Shown in pieces: positions 52,781 to 64,000 of a stretch of 64,000 nt of DNA. Source of the DNA: Bombus terrestris (Eukaryota > Arthropoda > Insecta > Hymenoptera > Apidae); NCBI RefSeq assembly GCF_910591885.1, contig NC_063273.1:11895501-11959500 (forward strand). The letters are read 5' to 3'. The notes under the pieces were generated by a model. The model searched no databases and was not told the origin of the DNA. It saw only the letters and a list, made by a program, of their open reading frames with translations. The translations under genes were made by a program, and so were the position numbers. Numbering within the stretch: the first letter of the stretch is position 1; each line of letters starts with the position of its first letter.

Positions 52781-53150
52781 TAAGAAAGCTCTGTTCCTTC
52801 TTCATATCAAATTTACTCTCTAAATTACGGACACACTTTACTCAGCCTCACCCTCTGCACGTCCCTCAATATTCCAAGAATCAAATATTTCTCATTCCTC
52901 TCTAGGTACCCCTATTTCCTTGTTCGCTGTCCCTCATTACATTTCCCTCTCGTATCTCCACTCTCGTTCACTCAATATCCATATTATTTTTCATTTCTTC
53001 AAATTACTATCTTCGTCGCGCACTCTTTCTTCCTACTAGATCGCTTTCTGTTTGTCCGCCTCCCTTTTTATTTCAATCCCTTCTATTTTCCTCTCCAACG
53101 TATACGAAATGTTTTTCTACCACTTTTTTCGGTCACACTGTAAGAAAACG
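52781..53150. other. Polypyrimidine-rich tract
   Basis: The plus strand is dominated by C and T over about 370 bp. No frame or motif beyond the bias. Confidence 0.5.
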
Positions 53151-53750
53151 ATCTACAAGTGAAAATAACAAAAAAATATTGTACGAAGCTTGGCTCTGAA
53201 CACTTCGTTACCGAATTTTAGGCAAATATTGAACGCAACCTGAATGTATGTATGTATACGTGGTAGCAGATCTTCCGTTATAGAGAATACGAAGAATAAA
53301 TCGTAGTTACTTTATTTCTACTGTAAATAATCATAGATAAGCAAAGAAATGTGTAGATTCTTATCGCACAATCTCATCGTGATGTATGTTAATAATAATT
53401 CAACATCGATACATGAAACTTATTACGTTCCAAATTTCGTGTAAATTGTATTAAATATCTTTGAAGTAAATTTATATAAAATACTTCATTATACTAATGC
53501 TAAGTAAGTTAATAGTAGATAGTAAATATCCTTTTTGAAGAATATCTAAAGTTTACTAAATAATTACTTGCTTTAATTCTTCCCGTGTAGTTGCTCCTAT
53601 ACTATGACGATAAACTAATTAATCGTTTTTTTTTTATTTTCAATTGTAAATTATGCTCCTATGATTTAATCAGAAAAGTAAGAAACATCCATTTACTGCT
53701 TTCAAATGTCTTACAACTCTCACCATTCGTGGAAGAGTTTTGTCCCTTCT
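53151..53750. other. AT-rich DNA, nothing recognised
   Basis: No supported feature. Confidence 0.45.
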
Positions 53751-53770
53751 AAAAAAAAAAAAAAAAAAAA
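53751..53770. repeat. A20 homopolymer
   Basis: Uninterrupted run of 20 A followed by GAAAAAGGG. It could be a retroposon tail, but no SINE-like body is recognisable upstream. Confidence 0.9.
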
Positions 53771-56010
53771 GAAAAAGGGAATAGAAAGACGGTTGGCGTA
53801 AACACCAGAAACATCGAACGGCCTTCCAAGGTGTGTAGGCGTTACGGATAGCGTTTAAAGGGATGAAGGCGTCGTTGAGACGCCAAGCTATACGCCTATA
53901 TAACTACCCTCTTCACTGTTCTATCCCGGGTGTTGTCTCCCTTATTTTTATTTTCTACCGACCTGTATTCCCGCGGAAATCCACACACTTTTCATACCTG
54001 CCGTCAAGCGTTCCCATTTACGATGTTTCAAGCTGTATTTCCTCCTCTCTCTTTTTTTACCAGTACAGCTTTCCTTCTTCTTGTTTTTATTCTGTCTTTC
54101 GTTTTCTATCTTTTCTTAGGGAGACATATTGTATGAAAGCATTCATTTTTTAATTTTTCACTCTTGGTCACTTTAGTATTCCTTTTTATGTCTTCAAAAT
54201 AGGTGGGAAAGAAGGATAAAAGATAGAAAAGGGGAAAAAGGAATTCTGTGTGATATTGCCCGAGTGCAACTCTTTCGCTTTTTTTTCTTTTATAATATAA
54301 ATATATATATATATAAAAGAATTTTAATTTAGACTACTCTTACCCAAGCAATAATTCTATCATAAACTAAATAATCTCTAGGAAACTGACCTCGAACGAT
54401 CAAAAGCCACATACATAGTAATACAGTGATTTTTAAAAAACATTATATACCAAATGAAATATTTATGATTCGAAAAAAGAGACGTTTCTACGTACCTCTT
54501 TATGCGACACTCTTTTACCCCAAAAACGAGCGGAATACGAAAAATTCGGCTAGCCATTTTCAAAGTGATATACAGGGAAGCGAGTACACCGCATGAGAGA
54601 GCACGAAAGTAAGAGAGAGAGAGAGAGAGAGAGAGAAGATATGCCCGGTACCACACATTGTAGCTTGTATTTAATGCGACCGAAACGTCCCTTAGAGACG
54701 CCGCTTTATACATACCTAACTATCCTTCTCTGTAACCCGTCTCCCACGCTGGTTATCTTTATCTGTCCTCTACCGCTCTTTGTTATCTTTCACAGTGCCA
54801 CCACGTCAACATCGATTCGATTCTGCTAGACACCAGTCTCAAATGTAAAATAAGCTTATCCTCTCGTAAAATATCCATCGTTAGACCACTGTTTTTTCCA
54901 TTTTCTTTTTGTTGTACTAGCAACGTTACTTTCAACTACGAAATTCTTTCGCTTGAACGCTGTCCACCCTTTGCAAGTCTGAATTCTTTTGATCCAACCA
55001 TTCAGTAACACGGTTGTACTGTTATTTGTTTCACTTCCCCCCCCCCCTCTCTCTCTTTTAATGTATGTGCGCGTTCGTGTACATTTGACCTAAACATTGT
55101 CGTATCCATTCTCAATTACGTTTTTCTTTCTCTTCTTTTAATTACACAGCTTTCTCCAACCGAAGACTGATATTCCTCCACGCTCCTGTTACTTTTTTCC
55201 TACTTGTCCAACCCCCCACCACGCCACCTTCTTCCCTGATTAACTCCGGCGTATCCAGCGGTTTTATGCGACGAACGCTTCCGAGTTTACTCGGACACTT
55301 TCCTTTTTACTTCCGTTCTTTTTGTCGCCGGATTATTGTCCGTTGTTCCTCCTTTTTATCATCCTTTCCGATGCTGACAGTTTACGCTCGGCCTCGTCGT
55401 AACTCCCCCTCTCTTTGTTCTTATATCATGTCCTTTCCTCCTTTCTTTTTTCATCTGGTTGACTTCCAGAGTTTCTTTTAGGTACCGTGAAGCGTGCATC
55501 ATCATCGAACGAGTTGCGTCACCGTATCGCCAACCAGTGTCTCTATTGGGAACGTTCCTTTCGCTCGAACGCCACACATAAAATTGTAGACCTCTTTTTT
55601 GCCTGTTCATGTTCTGCATCTTGCTTTCTTGCTCGATCGTTCTTTGATACATTCACTCTTACGGTCGAATAAACTCTTCCAACGGGGGTGAATGACGTTT
55701 TCGGTGCGAGGGAGCCTCGAGTTATAGCGAAATGTCTGGAAGAAACGTTGCAGGAGGAGGTACTTTCGGCGTGCTTTTGAATGAAGGATGGAAAGGCTGG
55801 GTATGTGTGTATATATATATCCTTCTTTGTAAGTATTAGGACATCTGCTGGTCTTGTATAGAACGCGATACTTGACCTGGATCATCAGACAAACGATAAA
55901 TCGATCAATATTTTGTGCCCGTATAAAAATTCGGAATTTAAAACAAGCGAGGAAGAAATTTGAGGAAAGTATTTTTTAAGAGTTGATGAAAGATGGCAAA
56001 TTAATAATTA
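53771..56010. other. Pyrimidine-rich and CpG-containing DNA with microsatellites
   Basis: Includes AT repeats at 54296-54317, (GA)n at 54612-54636, and C11 followed by (TC)n at 55037-55056. Several frames (for example 53863-54153 plus, 55359-55652 and 55607-55885 minus) reflect the T/C bias. No gene is recognised. Confidence 0.4.
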
Positions 56011-56016
56011 AGTGTT

Positions 56017-56942
56017 TGTAAATTTGATCAATTCGCGAAGAAACACGTCAACGGGAGTCGTAAATTCCCATTACGATTCTACGAATCGACGCCGCGAGTA
56101 GATCGGTCCCCTGATTTCCGTTAAGATAATAGGGGTGGTTGAAATGACATAACTCCGTGATTAACAGTATTATAAATTATGTATTTTCCAACAACTTCGT
56201 AGAATCACACACTTTAGTAACATCGCTGAGTATGAGAACTGCCTTGATTGGTACCGCCTTGAGCTTGATCAGATTTTGACTGACAATCTGATAGATAAAG
56301 GCCCTCGCGTGGTACTAGACGTAGCGATTGATCAGATCCGACTTTGAATGAATCGAATCAGCAGAATCAACCGATTAACCGAATGACTAGACCTTGACTT
56401 CTTGACTTCGACTGTTTGACTGTTCGTTGTTTTTTGAGAACCAGTAGAATTGACCCTCTTGATGGTGTAGAAGCAGTAGTAGCACTAGGAGCAATAGGAG
56501 CCGTAAGAGCCGTAGGAACTGTGAGAACTCTAGGCACTGTGAGAGCCGAAGGAACTGTCGGAACTGCAGGCACTGTGAGAGCTATAGGGACTCTGAGAAC
56601 TCGTTCTGATGTGATTTGGGAGGAAGAAGCCTCCTACCAACGTGGTTCATGAGCGATATTGTTTATGGGAAAAACCAGCTTTTCCATTAGGCAACTATTT
56701 CGTTTTTCCCACTAGGTAACTACTTGCTTTCTCCGTAATTTGGAAGAATCACAATAGACCTAAGGACTTTTTAGGTACCAGTTATAAGCCGAAAATACTT
56801 GCAGGATTAAAGGTTCCTGCAAGCTGATAAGACTGGGTTTATGGTGGGCCCTTAGATTTATTGAGGGTTTCTCTAACGGTGCTTGGGCCTTGACGGTCAG
56901 ACAATGAAGGACATCGCGCGGACCTTTTCACGTGACGTAACA
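56017..56942 (-). mobile_element. Solo LTR, copy 3 (926 bp)
   Basis: On the minus strand it begins TGTTACGTC and ends ATTTACA. A perfect 5-bp target duplication GTGTT lies at 56012-56016 and 56943-56947. It is collinear with copy 2: hairpin core 56044-56140, AT-rich segment, 9-bp minisatellite 56466-56600, GGAGGAAGAAG block, ATTGTTTATGGG and the GTTTATGGTGGG stretch near 56840. Frames in the minisatellite (56416-56652 plus, 56367-56573 minus) are not genes. No internal retroelement sequence adjoins it. Confidence 0.92.
56466..56600. repeat. 9-bp minisatellite inside LTR copy 3
   Basis: About 14 degenerate units such as GCCGTAAGA, ACTGTGAGA, ACTCTAGGC and GCCGAAGGA, all in register at 9 bp, so both strands stay open. 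The plus strand reads as a Gly-Thr-Val-Arg-like series. Homologous to 15162-15350. Confidence 0.88.
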
Positions 56943-57072
56943 GTGTTGATAAAGAAGTTGCTGATTTAAATATCATTAGAAAGATTTAGGATAAGTTGAA
57001 TAGCGGAATAGGAAAAATTTGTTCCTTTGTGAGAATAATTTTTTTCATCATTGCGGAATGAATAACGTTTGA

Positions 57073-57109
57073 AGAGGAAATAAAGAGGAAATAAATAAGA
57101 GGAAATAAA
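57073..57109. repeat. Three-copy GAGGAAATAAA tandem
   Basis: AGAGGAAATAA occurs three times with 1-2 bp spacers. A short, recent-looking tandem repeat. Confidence 0.8.
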
Positions 57110-57263
57110 CTTACGCTGTTTAGGGTTGGATTAAGATCTAAAAATTAATTCCTTAAACAAGAAAGAAGTTTTTAAAATATAAAATATATTCACAAAATAT
57201 AACATTTAAGGTAGAAATATAGAAAATTAGAAATTAATATAAAAAGGATGGTTTCATATAGTT

Positions 57264-57424
57264 AAAATAATTACGATTCTTAAGAAAAATGCAATTAAAC
57301 TGTTGTATATTATTTTTGGACATTTTACACAACTAATTTAGTAAAATTTTAGAAAATTCACACAATGATAATTCTTGCAGAAAGTATGATTAAATTGTTG
57401 TATTGCATTATTGAACAGTATTCA
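57264..57424. repeat. Degenerate two-copy tandem duplication
   Basis: Copies 57264-57328 and 57360-57424 share GATTC/AATTCTT, ATTAAAxTGTTGTAT and a TTGxACA end, offset by about 95 bp. Confidence 0.6.
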
Positions 57425-58660
57425 AATAACGATATCGTAAGCAAGTTACGAATAATAAAACTGATAACAGAATATCTTTTATCTTAATAGAATTCATTTG
57501 CAGTACGGTATAACAATGATGGTTTATATAGTAAACAGAATTGAAAACGCGCCCGAAGGGGTATAGGATGGTTGAAACAAAGGTCGTTAAAGTGGGCTGC
57601 TGATGCATTCATCCCCTAGAGCTATTCCCTTTCCGTTGATTATTCATTATGCGTCCATCTTCTTCATCGTTGCACACATTTTTCCGTTACTCTACTTTAA
57701 TGTTTCCTGCCTCCTTTTTGCCCGCGTTGTATATAATTTCCTCGCAAATTGGTTTTCACCGTTTCAACCCCTCGTTCTTCTTTCGATACTTGCCCTTTCC
57801 TCGCGATTTCCTTCCCAGCTGATCCTTTTTTGTGTGTTTCCTTCTCTTCGTGTTTATTCACGCTAATTAAAGGGTACACGCTTCATTTTCTTACATTTTA
57901 GAAACTTTCTTTATTTAACGAAGAGTTTCAGAATGATTTTCTTGAACGTTCATTTCTTGCGATTTGTTTCTAAAACTCAATTCTAAAAACACAAATGACA
58001 CATTTCTATAAGTTCATTTATGCCAAAAAATAACACGAACAATGCAAATCTTAGAAGAAATTGAAAAAAGAAATAGCGTTTGTATTGTCATATTCCTCTG
58101 CTCTTCTGTGTTTAGATATCTCGTATTTTAATATTGCTTCAATTCATCTACGTTTCTTATCTTTTTTTTTTTTTATTTTCAAAACTATAAATCGTTCTGT
58201 CCTATTATATCTACCTTCCTTCCCCTTTCTTCCTATTTTCTCCTATTTGCATTCATCACAACCTTCGGTATTTCTTCCCTTTATCCACTGCCTAATTCTC
58301 ATATTCTTCTTTATATCAAACCTTCCTTCCCCCCTTCCATTTCCTTTATCACTCCCTTCTCTTCTACATCTTTACTTTTTACTCATCTCTATTTTTTATA
58401 TTATTTTTTATAGTTTCGTACGTGTTTTCTCACTTTCCCTCTCTCTCTCTCTCTCTTTTCGTTTTCCATCCGATGGCCATAGCTCTCGAAGACACGCACA
58501 GAGAGACGAGGAGAGCGGAGAATATTATTCAAAGTAAGATTTACATTTTTACGACGCCACCATTTTCCACCGAAGCCACCGACGAGAATAGGAATTAGAT
58601 TCATTTACATATATACGCGAGAGCACGGTACCTTCTCACGTAAAGGAGATTAATGCCTTG
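57425..58660. other. AT-rich then polypyrimidine-rich DNA
   Basis: 57600-57860 and 58140-58460 are T/C-rich on the plus strand, ending in a (CT)n run at 58439-58456. The 158-codon frame 58061-58537 is Phe/Leu/Ser/Pro low-complexity sequence from this bias. Confidence 0.45.
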
Positions 58661-58960
58661 ATTAGTTCGTTTTCCGCGACTTATCGCTCGCTGAGGCCCC
58701 CGTGCGCGTTTCCAACCCCCATTTCACGTTTCTCCTCTTCATTATACCGCCAGAGATTCGCCACCTCTCTGACGCTATTCCGGCTTACTTTTTCACTTGC
58801 CTACGGTTCGATCCACTCGCGGCAATTCGCTAAGCCGTGATCTATTAGGCCTGCAATCCGCTTCCACCCGTTGACCTTCCGTCTCCATTCCCTTCATCCT
58901 TGTCTCCTCCTTTTATGGGAGTATAATCGGAGATAATTGATGATGTTTAAGAGGAAACAG
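58661..58960. other. CpG-containing block
   Basis: GC rises briefly after the polypyrimidine tract. The short frame 58658-58840 has no recognised family. Confidence 0.3.
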
Positions 58961-59851
58961 CTAGAATTATACTTTTCTATTTCTTCCTTATTCTTTCTTT
59001 TTTACTCTCTTCATTTTTATTTTACTTTCTTTTCCTCCTACTTTGCTCAAATCTGTTGGATGTAAGTGGATACGTCGGTGTATTGAGTAAATGTATTGGT
59101 CCCATTAGTAATGCAGCTTTTTTGGGGAATTAAGTTGAAAACGATGGAAGTTATTATTGTCGGCGTTTTATAAAATTAAAATAGGGAATTCTATAGGAAA
59201 AGGTAGGAAAGATAGGAAGGTCAATTGTTAACATGTAATTCTTCTCTTTCATGTTTTTTATTTGTTTGTTGCATTAATTGCATAGACCATTTTTTCTCAA
59301 TAAATATTTCTGCCACTATGAAATTGTTATTTATAGAGTTTCCGTGTATATTGTATTTTATGTGTACATCATTTCTGAGAATTTTTGAGAATTTTTTCTC
59401 TTCCATCCATAATCTTAATTCTTTAACATCTACACGTGTAAATGCATTCTTTTCTTCAAGATTCGAAGATATACGAGGTGTACCTCGTTTTATTCATTTA
59501 TTTTGAAAGTGTTGTGTGAAGTTGTTTCTTTAAATTCTTGACTGAACTGACCATTTACGAAGAAAATTATGTTGACAACAAATTACAATAATCGAAGTAT
59601 ATATGCGCAATGTGATAAAATATAAGGATATGACGCAGTTATTGCTTCACATAGTTCCAGTGTATCACGAGTACTTCAAAACAGTTGCACATGACGATCC
59701 GAAATGAAAAATATGTAGAATCTAGCTAATATTAATCTTACAAGCCAACTGTTATTGTAAATAGGTAAATTGTATTGAAATGAAGTAACAGTATTTTGTT
59801 TTTCCTGTTCTTATTAATAAATAAAAGTGGATAGAACATAAATTCTAAACA
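58961..59851. other. AT-rich DNA, nothing recognised
   Basis: Opposing frames at 59225-59506 (plus) and 59221-59406 (minus) show AT bias only. Confidence 0.4.
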
Positions 59852-59941
59852 ATTAAAATTTAACATTAATTTAATTTAAATTTTAAATAATAAGAATTTA
59901 ATATTAATTTAATGTAAATTATAAATAATTAAAATTTAATG
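59852..59941. repeat. ~38-bp A/T tandem repeat, about 2.3 units
   Basis: Units built of AATTTAAxATTAATTTAAT then TAAATTxTAAATAAT follow head to tail with few differences. Confidence 0.75.
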
Positions 59942-60990
59942 ATTTGGTTGAATGATGGGCGTAAAAGTGGCATGTGTCCATTCATGACTCGGAAGAAAGA
60001 TATCGTCCTAGTTAATTTAAAAAAAAAAAAAAAAATATTTCGATACATCGAAACAAAGGAAGAGAAATTAAGCCACTTTCGAAATAAACGGTCTATATAT
60101 AGATTGTACAATCACACGTTATCTAATAAAATGAATCAGAATAATAAAAGCACGATTATTTAATCTAATTTTTAAAGAGGTCGCGTTTTACAAAATGTGT
60201 TGATGACAAATGAGACGAAAAGGCAGCTTAATTTAGTTTGGTTTATTCGAGCAGAGTTCGTGCAGCTTAGCCAGCCGTGAAAACAGAACAGTCCGTCTTT
60301 TGTGCCAAGCGTTTGATTGATTTACCCAAAGCTTTCCGTATCGTATCAAAGATTTCCGATAACTGGCACGCCTTTAAACCTCCGCGCCTACCACTTCTTG
60401 CATCGGTTCCTGATCCGGTTACAAAATACGTTCTCCGCTAAATCCCGACTAATCTTGTTTGAGATAAAAACCCCCGTCGTTGTCAACTATTATTTCTTCC
60501 AGCTTCTGTCTAGCAAAGTCTTTTTATCTTATATCATGTGTTTTCTGTCACGTATAAAATTCACGAAAATGAAGGCTTTACTAAAAGATGAAAGAAGGTT
60601 GGAAATAAATAATTTTTAAATAATTAGATAATTAGGTTGGAATAGGATACGATCGAAGGACAATGCGTTTTTATAGTAGTATAAATTAGTAGTATAAATA
60701 TTAAAACAATAGAAAATTTATTAGTATAGTCTTTAATAGATTAGTCCTGGTTCTTTTACAAAATTTTAAAACAAATGTTTAGTCTAAACGGATATTTTCA
60801 TATTTCATAATATTTCGTTAGTTTATTCAATAGTATTTTGTAATATCATTTTCGTTTATGACTTAATAATACAAAAATGAGGATATAGATTTGTTTTAAG
60901 ATTTTAAAGGAGTATAAAAATAAAAACCTGAAACTAAACTAAAATACTGTAGTAAAAATTTTATATAAATATTTGTTTATTCGAAAATTC
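59942..60990. other. AT-rich DNA with an A15 run near 60020
   Basis: Short Lys/Asn-rich frames only. A weak GC rise at 60240-60480 contains the frame 60317-60619, which has no recognised family. Confidence 0.4.
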
Positions 60991-60991
60991 C

Positions 60992-61195
60992 AGTGCATCG
61001 TATTATTATGCTCGAAATACAACTTAAATTATTTTATATTAAAATAAAAGGCCCCTTTTGAAAGTTAAAGATACCAATATTTTTCAGATATAAATATGAG
61101 CCCATCGCAACATGATAGCTATCTAAAATGAAACTTGAATTATTTTGAATCGGAATAAAATGTCTCCCCTTGAAAATCATAAACAGTTGTTTAGT
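60992..61195. repeat. Degenerate two-copy tandem duplication
   Basis: Copies 60992-61085 and 61101-61195 share xCATCG, AACTTxAATTATTTTxxAT, AATAAAA and CCCCTTTTGAAA/CCCCTTGAAAA in order, offset by 111 bp. Confidence 0.7.
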
Positions 61196-61812
61196 AAAGA
61201 GAGAAAGGAACATTAGTTTCCCAAATAGACGTTCTACAATTTCTAAAACTTCCTTCTATATAATGCGATTACAACGAGTATACAGCCAGTTAAAATAAAT
61301 TTCTGTTAAAGTTTCTATTTTTAAAAGAAAAAAGAAAAAATGAAAGTTGAGAAATGTAAATTCGATTGCGAAAGAAAGCGCTAGTCATAAAATCAAGTAT
61401 TATATTGTAGTTTTCTGCTTGCGGCAATAGTTTCTTAAATATTGAAAAAAAGAATCGCTGCAAAAGTTCGATCGCTGGTGCGCAATATGAACTTTGCAGG
61501 AGAAAAGTTCTTTTTTCACCCCCAAAGGAAAGATAGTTGCATTATTTATGGCAGGCTGGAACCGGAAACTGGGTCAAGATAATTACGTCCTTGGACAATT
61601 TTCTTTTTAGAGCTCTTAATTACTTTCTTCCTGGCGATCTTGCATAATTTATGCAGACGTGCTCGGCGAATGTTTCTTTCACCGCTCTTGATTAAGACCT
61701 TTCCTAGATCCCTTCTTTACGTGTTTTACCTTTGCTTCCACTCTTGACTAACCTTTGACTAATATTAAGTATTTTTATAATTTTATATACTTATAATTTT
61801 GTATCTTCTTTC

Positions 61813-62300
61813 CTACTTTACCACAATCTTGGTCCTTGAATTTCTCGTCGTTTGATTATTTACAAACTTAATATTTTTCACAAAGCCTTGGAAATTATTC
61901 GTTTTACAGACAAATAGCTGGATAATTCGCGGCTATTATTAATATTCTTTATAATCGCAGACTTCTCTTATTTTTACTATAATCTCGTTCTTCGAATTTA
62001 TTTTTTATTACTGAACGATCTCGTTTATCTTCTCCAAAGCTTTGAATACATTTGTTTCATAAATAATCAGCTGATCAACCATCGTCTATTATAATTATTG
62101 CAAATGCGTATCGTTTTACAATTCCTATTATATTTACAAATCCTATTATAATTATTTTTTTACAATATTTTTTCCAAATAAATGTTTTTACGATAATCTT
62201 GTTCTTAGAATTTCTCTTCAATGTGTCATAATATTCACAGATTTGATATATTTTGCAAAGCATTGAATGTCCCATCTACTCTCCAAGTATAAATCGAGTT
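61813..62300. repeat. Degenerate tandem array, three units
   Basis: An AATCTTGGTCCTTGAATTTCT-like word recurs at 61825, 61981 and 62195. Each copy is followed 54-61 bp later by CAAAGCxTTGAA (61881, 62035, 62256). Intervals are 156 and 214 bp. The units differ by substitutions and AT-rich insertions. Confidence 0.7.
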
Positions 62301-64000
62301 TACAGTTAATTTAAAAATTATTTTCTTTCGAAAATTAACAGCTGACTAAGTTAAAGTTTCTGCTTGAAAACGAGCAATAATTATAACTTTGAACCGAGAA
62401 GTATTATTTGGAAAAATGACTACGTCCCATGAGAGTACCTATATTATTTGGCTAGTGGATAACAATTTATTTTCAGAATTTCATCGTTTATTAGTATGCG
62501 TTGTATGCTACTACCGCGAACAGAAATCCTTACAAATTCGCATTCATTAAAATTACATTAAATCAACGATTCACGCGGTTGCAGGATTACACCGTTACTA
62601 AACGCACGGAAGCCCTGCTAAGCTTGCAACCCCGTTTCTATAAGGGCTTTCGGTTGTATATTACCTATGTAAAATAGTTCTACTATTCGTTTTTTGTTTT
62701 ACTTCGATTCGATCGTACTTGGAAATTTCTAAAAGCATTGCAAAGGCCTATTTATATTTATCAAAAAAGATTTTTCATTTTGATAAAAAATAATGTTCAA
62801 GTCCTATTCTAGATTTAGTAATGCGATGTTTTTGACCGATGTTTTTCAAATAGACACATTCCTGTACAATCTTCAAAAGAGACTTCTTTATCTTTTTATT
62901 TCTTTTTAATTATTCAAAATTATGAACGTGAGTTGTATTTCTATGAATATATATCGCACGCACACTGTGTTAACTTTTATATGCGTAACTTTTTTTATAA
63001 TTACGTGTTTCAGCATACATAAGTTACAACATTTGAAGAAGAAAAAATGTAAAATTACATCGATATATTTAACTTCATGATTCTTTTTTATGTTCAGTCG
63101 TACGTATGTAAACTACATTTAGCTAAACTACTAACAAGTTGTAGTTATAAATTATAATTCGTCAGTTTCTCGATATTATTAGTTAGTAAATTGTGCAAAA
63201 CGAATTCAAGCGATAATTAAAACCATAATTCCAGAATCTTATTCCTCTAGATTATTTTGCATTCAGAGTGTCTCATAGTACTTCCAAGATATGTTTCGTT
63301 TTAATTATACTTCACTATAGCTACTGTTCTATGCGAAACAAGTGTGTCTACGTCGATTGGACCGGGTTCCAACGCAAAAGTCACTTGCAATTTCCCACCA
63401 AGTTTCCTCAGGCTCATTAGCTTCTTTCATTAGCTAATCTCCCTCTCAAAGTCGAGAATAAAATTCTAGTCTCGTATCGAACATGTTTTAATGTTTCGGC
63501 TCAAGTTTCTCTCGATACTCGACTTCGTGTCACCTGCATTCTCGAACGAGATTTTTATATCTCTTATTATCGAGATTGAAAGTTAAAGAAACGATAGTAT
63601 TCTTTGCGAACATTATACAAGATATGTTATATATATAACATATATATTTTGTCGAGTGTTTGGTAGTAAGATCATTAGTTTGGTCGAGTAAAGAATATTT
63701 AGTTTAAAACGACAAAGGATATTTGTAATAAAAAGTGCTTAGTTTAAAGAGTTATACATATTTGATATTTGATGATATAGAATATTTGAATCTATTACTT
63801 AAAAGTGTCACATGAACGAAAAGTACAGTGCCATTCGAAGCTTCACCTGTAAACCTGTTTATGTCTTTTGGAAATAGTTACATCGAATGGAATACATAGA
63901 AATAGAAATACAGGAAAAGAGAACCGATTTGTCTAGGAATAAATTATCAAGAAAAATGCGATAGTTATTCAACCAATCAAAGATTAGTCGAGAATTAGGA
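62301..64000. other. AT-rich DNA to the window end
   Basis: No gene or array is recognised. A short AT palindrome (ATATGTTATATATATAACATAT) lies at about 63622-63643. A weak GC rise occurs at 63340-63560. Confidence 0.45.

Noticed and set aside
53700..53770. A20 run as the tail of a SINE or processed pseudogene
   Set aside because: No A/B-box promoter words, coding similarity or target duplication around it.
56367..56652. Open frames with striking tripeptide periodicity on both strands
   Set aside because: They are translations of the 9-bp minisatellite inside a solo LTR, not structural proteins.
58061..58537. 158-codon plus-strand frame
   Set aside because: Low-complexity Phe/Leu/Ser/Pro translation of a polypyrimidine tract with a (CT)n tail.

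Overview
This window looks like nuclear DNA from an animal, most likely an insect and plausibly a bee or other hymenopteran. It is strongly AT-rich, with long A/T and polypyrimidine stretches. CpG dinucleotides are not visibly depleted and cluster in short GC-rich blocks of about 0.2-0.6 kb. There is no prokaryote-style gene packing. The lineage call rests on composition only, because no recognisable gene is present to anchor it.

I recognise no protein-coding gene, tRNA, rRNA or known microRNA. All open frames are under 180 codons and look like chance frames in GC-rich blocks, microsatellites or repeats. The window is best read as a gene desert, or the inside of a very long intron. Small exons without long frames could have been missed.

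The best-supported features are mobile-element remains. Three copies of one LTR family sit at 9034-9634, 14828-15862 and 56017-56942. All lie in the minus orientation, all have TG..CA ends, and each is flanked by its own perfect 5-bp target duplication, so they are solo LTRs. Two of them carry an internal 9-bp minisatellite. Other elements are a foldback-like element whose arms are built from ~16-bp repeats (11717-12094), three MITE-like inverted-repeat elements (36973-37316, 38835-39016, 47905-48271) and an AT-rich hairpin (36116-36268).

A second theme is many very degenerate local tandem duplications with spacings of about 95-215 bp (around 2.3, 10.5, 20.7, 27.4, 31.3, 39.9, 57.3, 61.0 and 61.8 kb; one spacing at 27.4 kb is 301 bp). 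A third is the scatter of CpG-rich blocks that may be cis-regulatory. Two of these blocks, at 44513-44611 and 46512-46617, share a diverged ~100-bp module 2 kb apart.

Layout: 0-9 kb, alternating AT-rich DNA and CpG-rich blocks with one diverged array; 9-16 kb, two solo LTRs and the foldback element; 16-36 kb, AT-rich DNA with arrays and several CpG-rich blocks; 36-40 kb, a cluster of inverted-repeat elements; 41-47 kb, the densest run of CpG-rich blocks; 47-56 kb, a MITE-like element, polypyrimidine DNA and microsatellites; 56-64 kb, the third LTR followed by AT-rich DNA with arrays.
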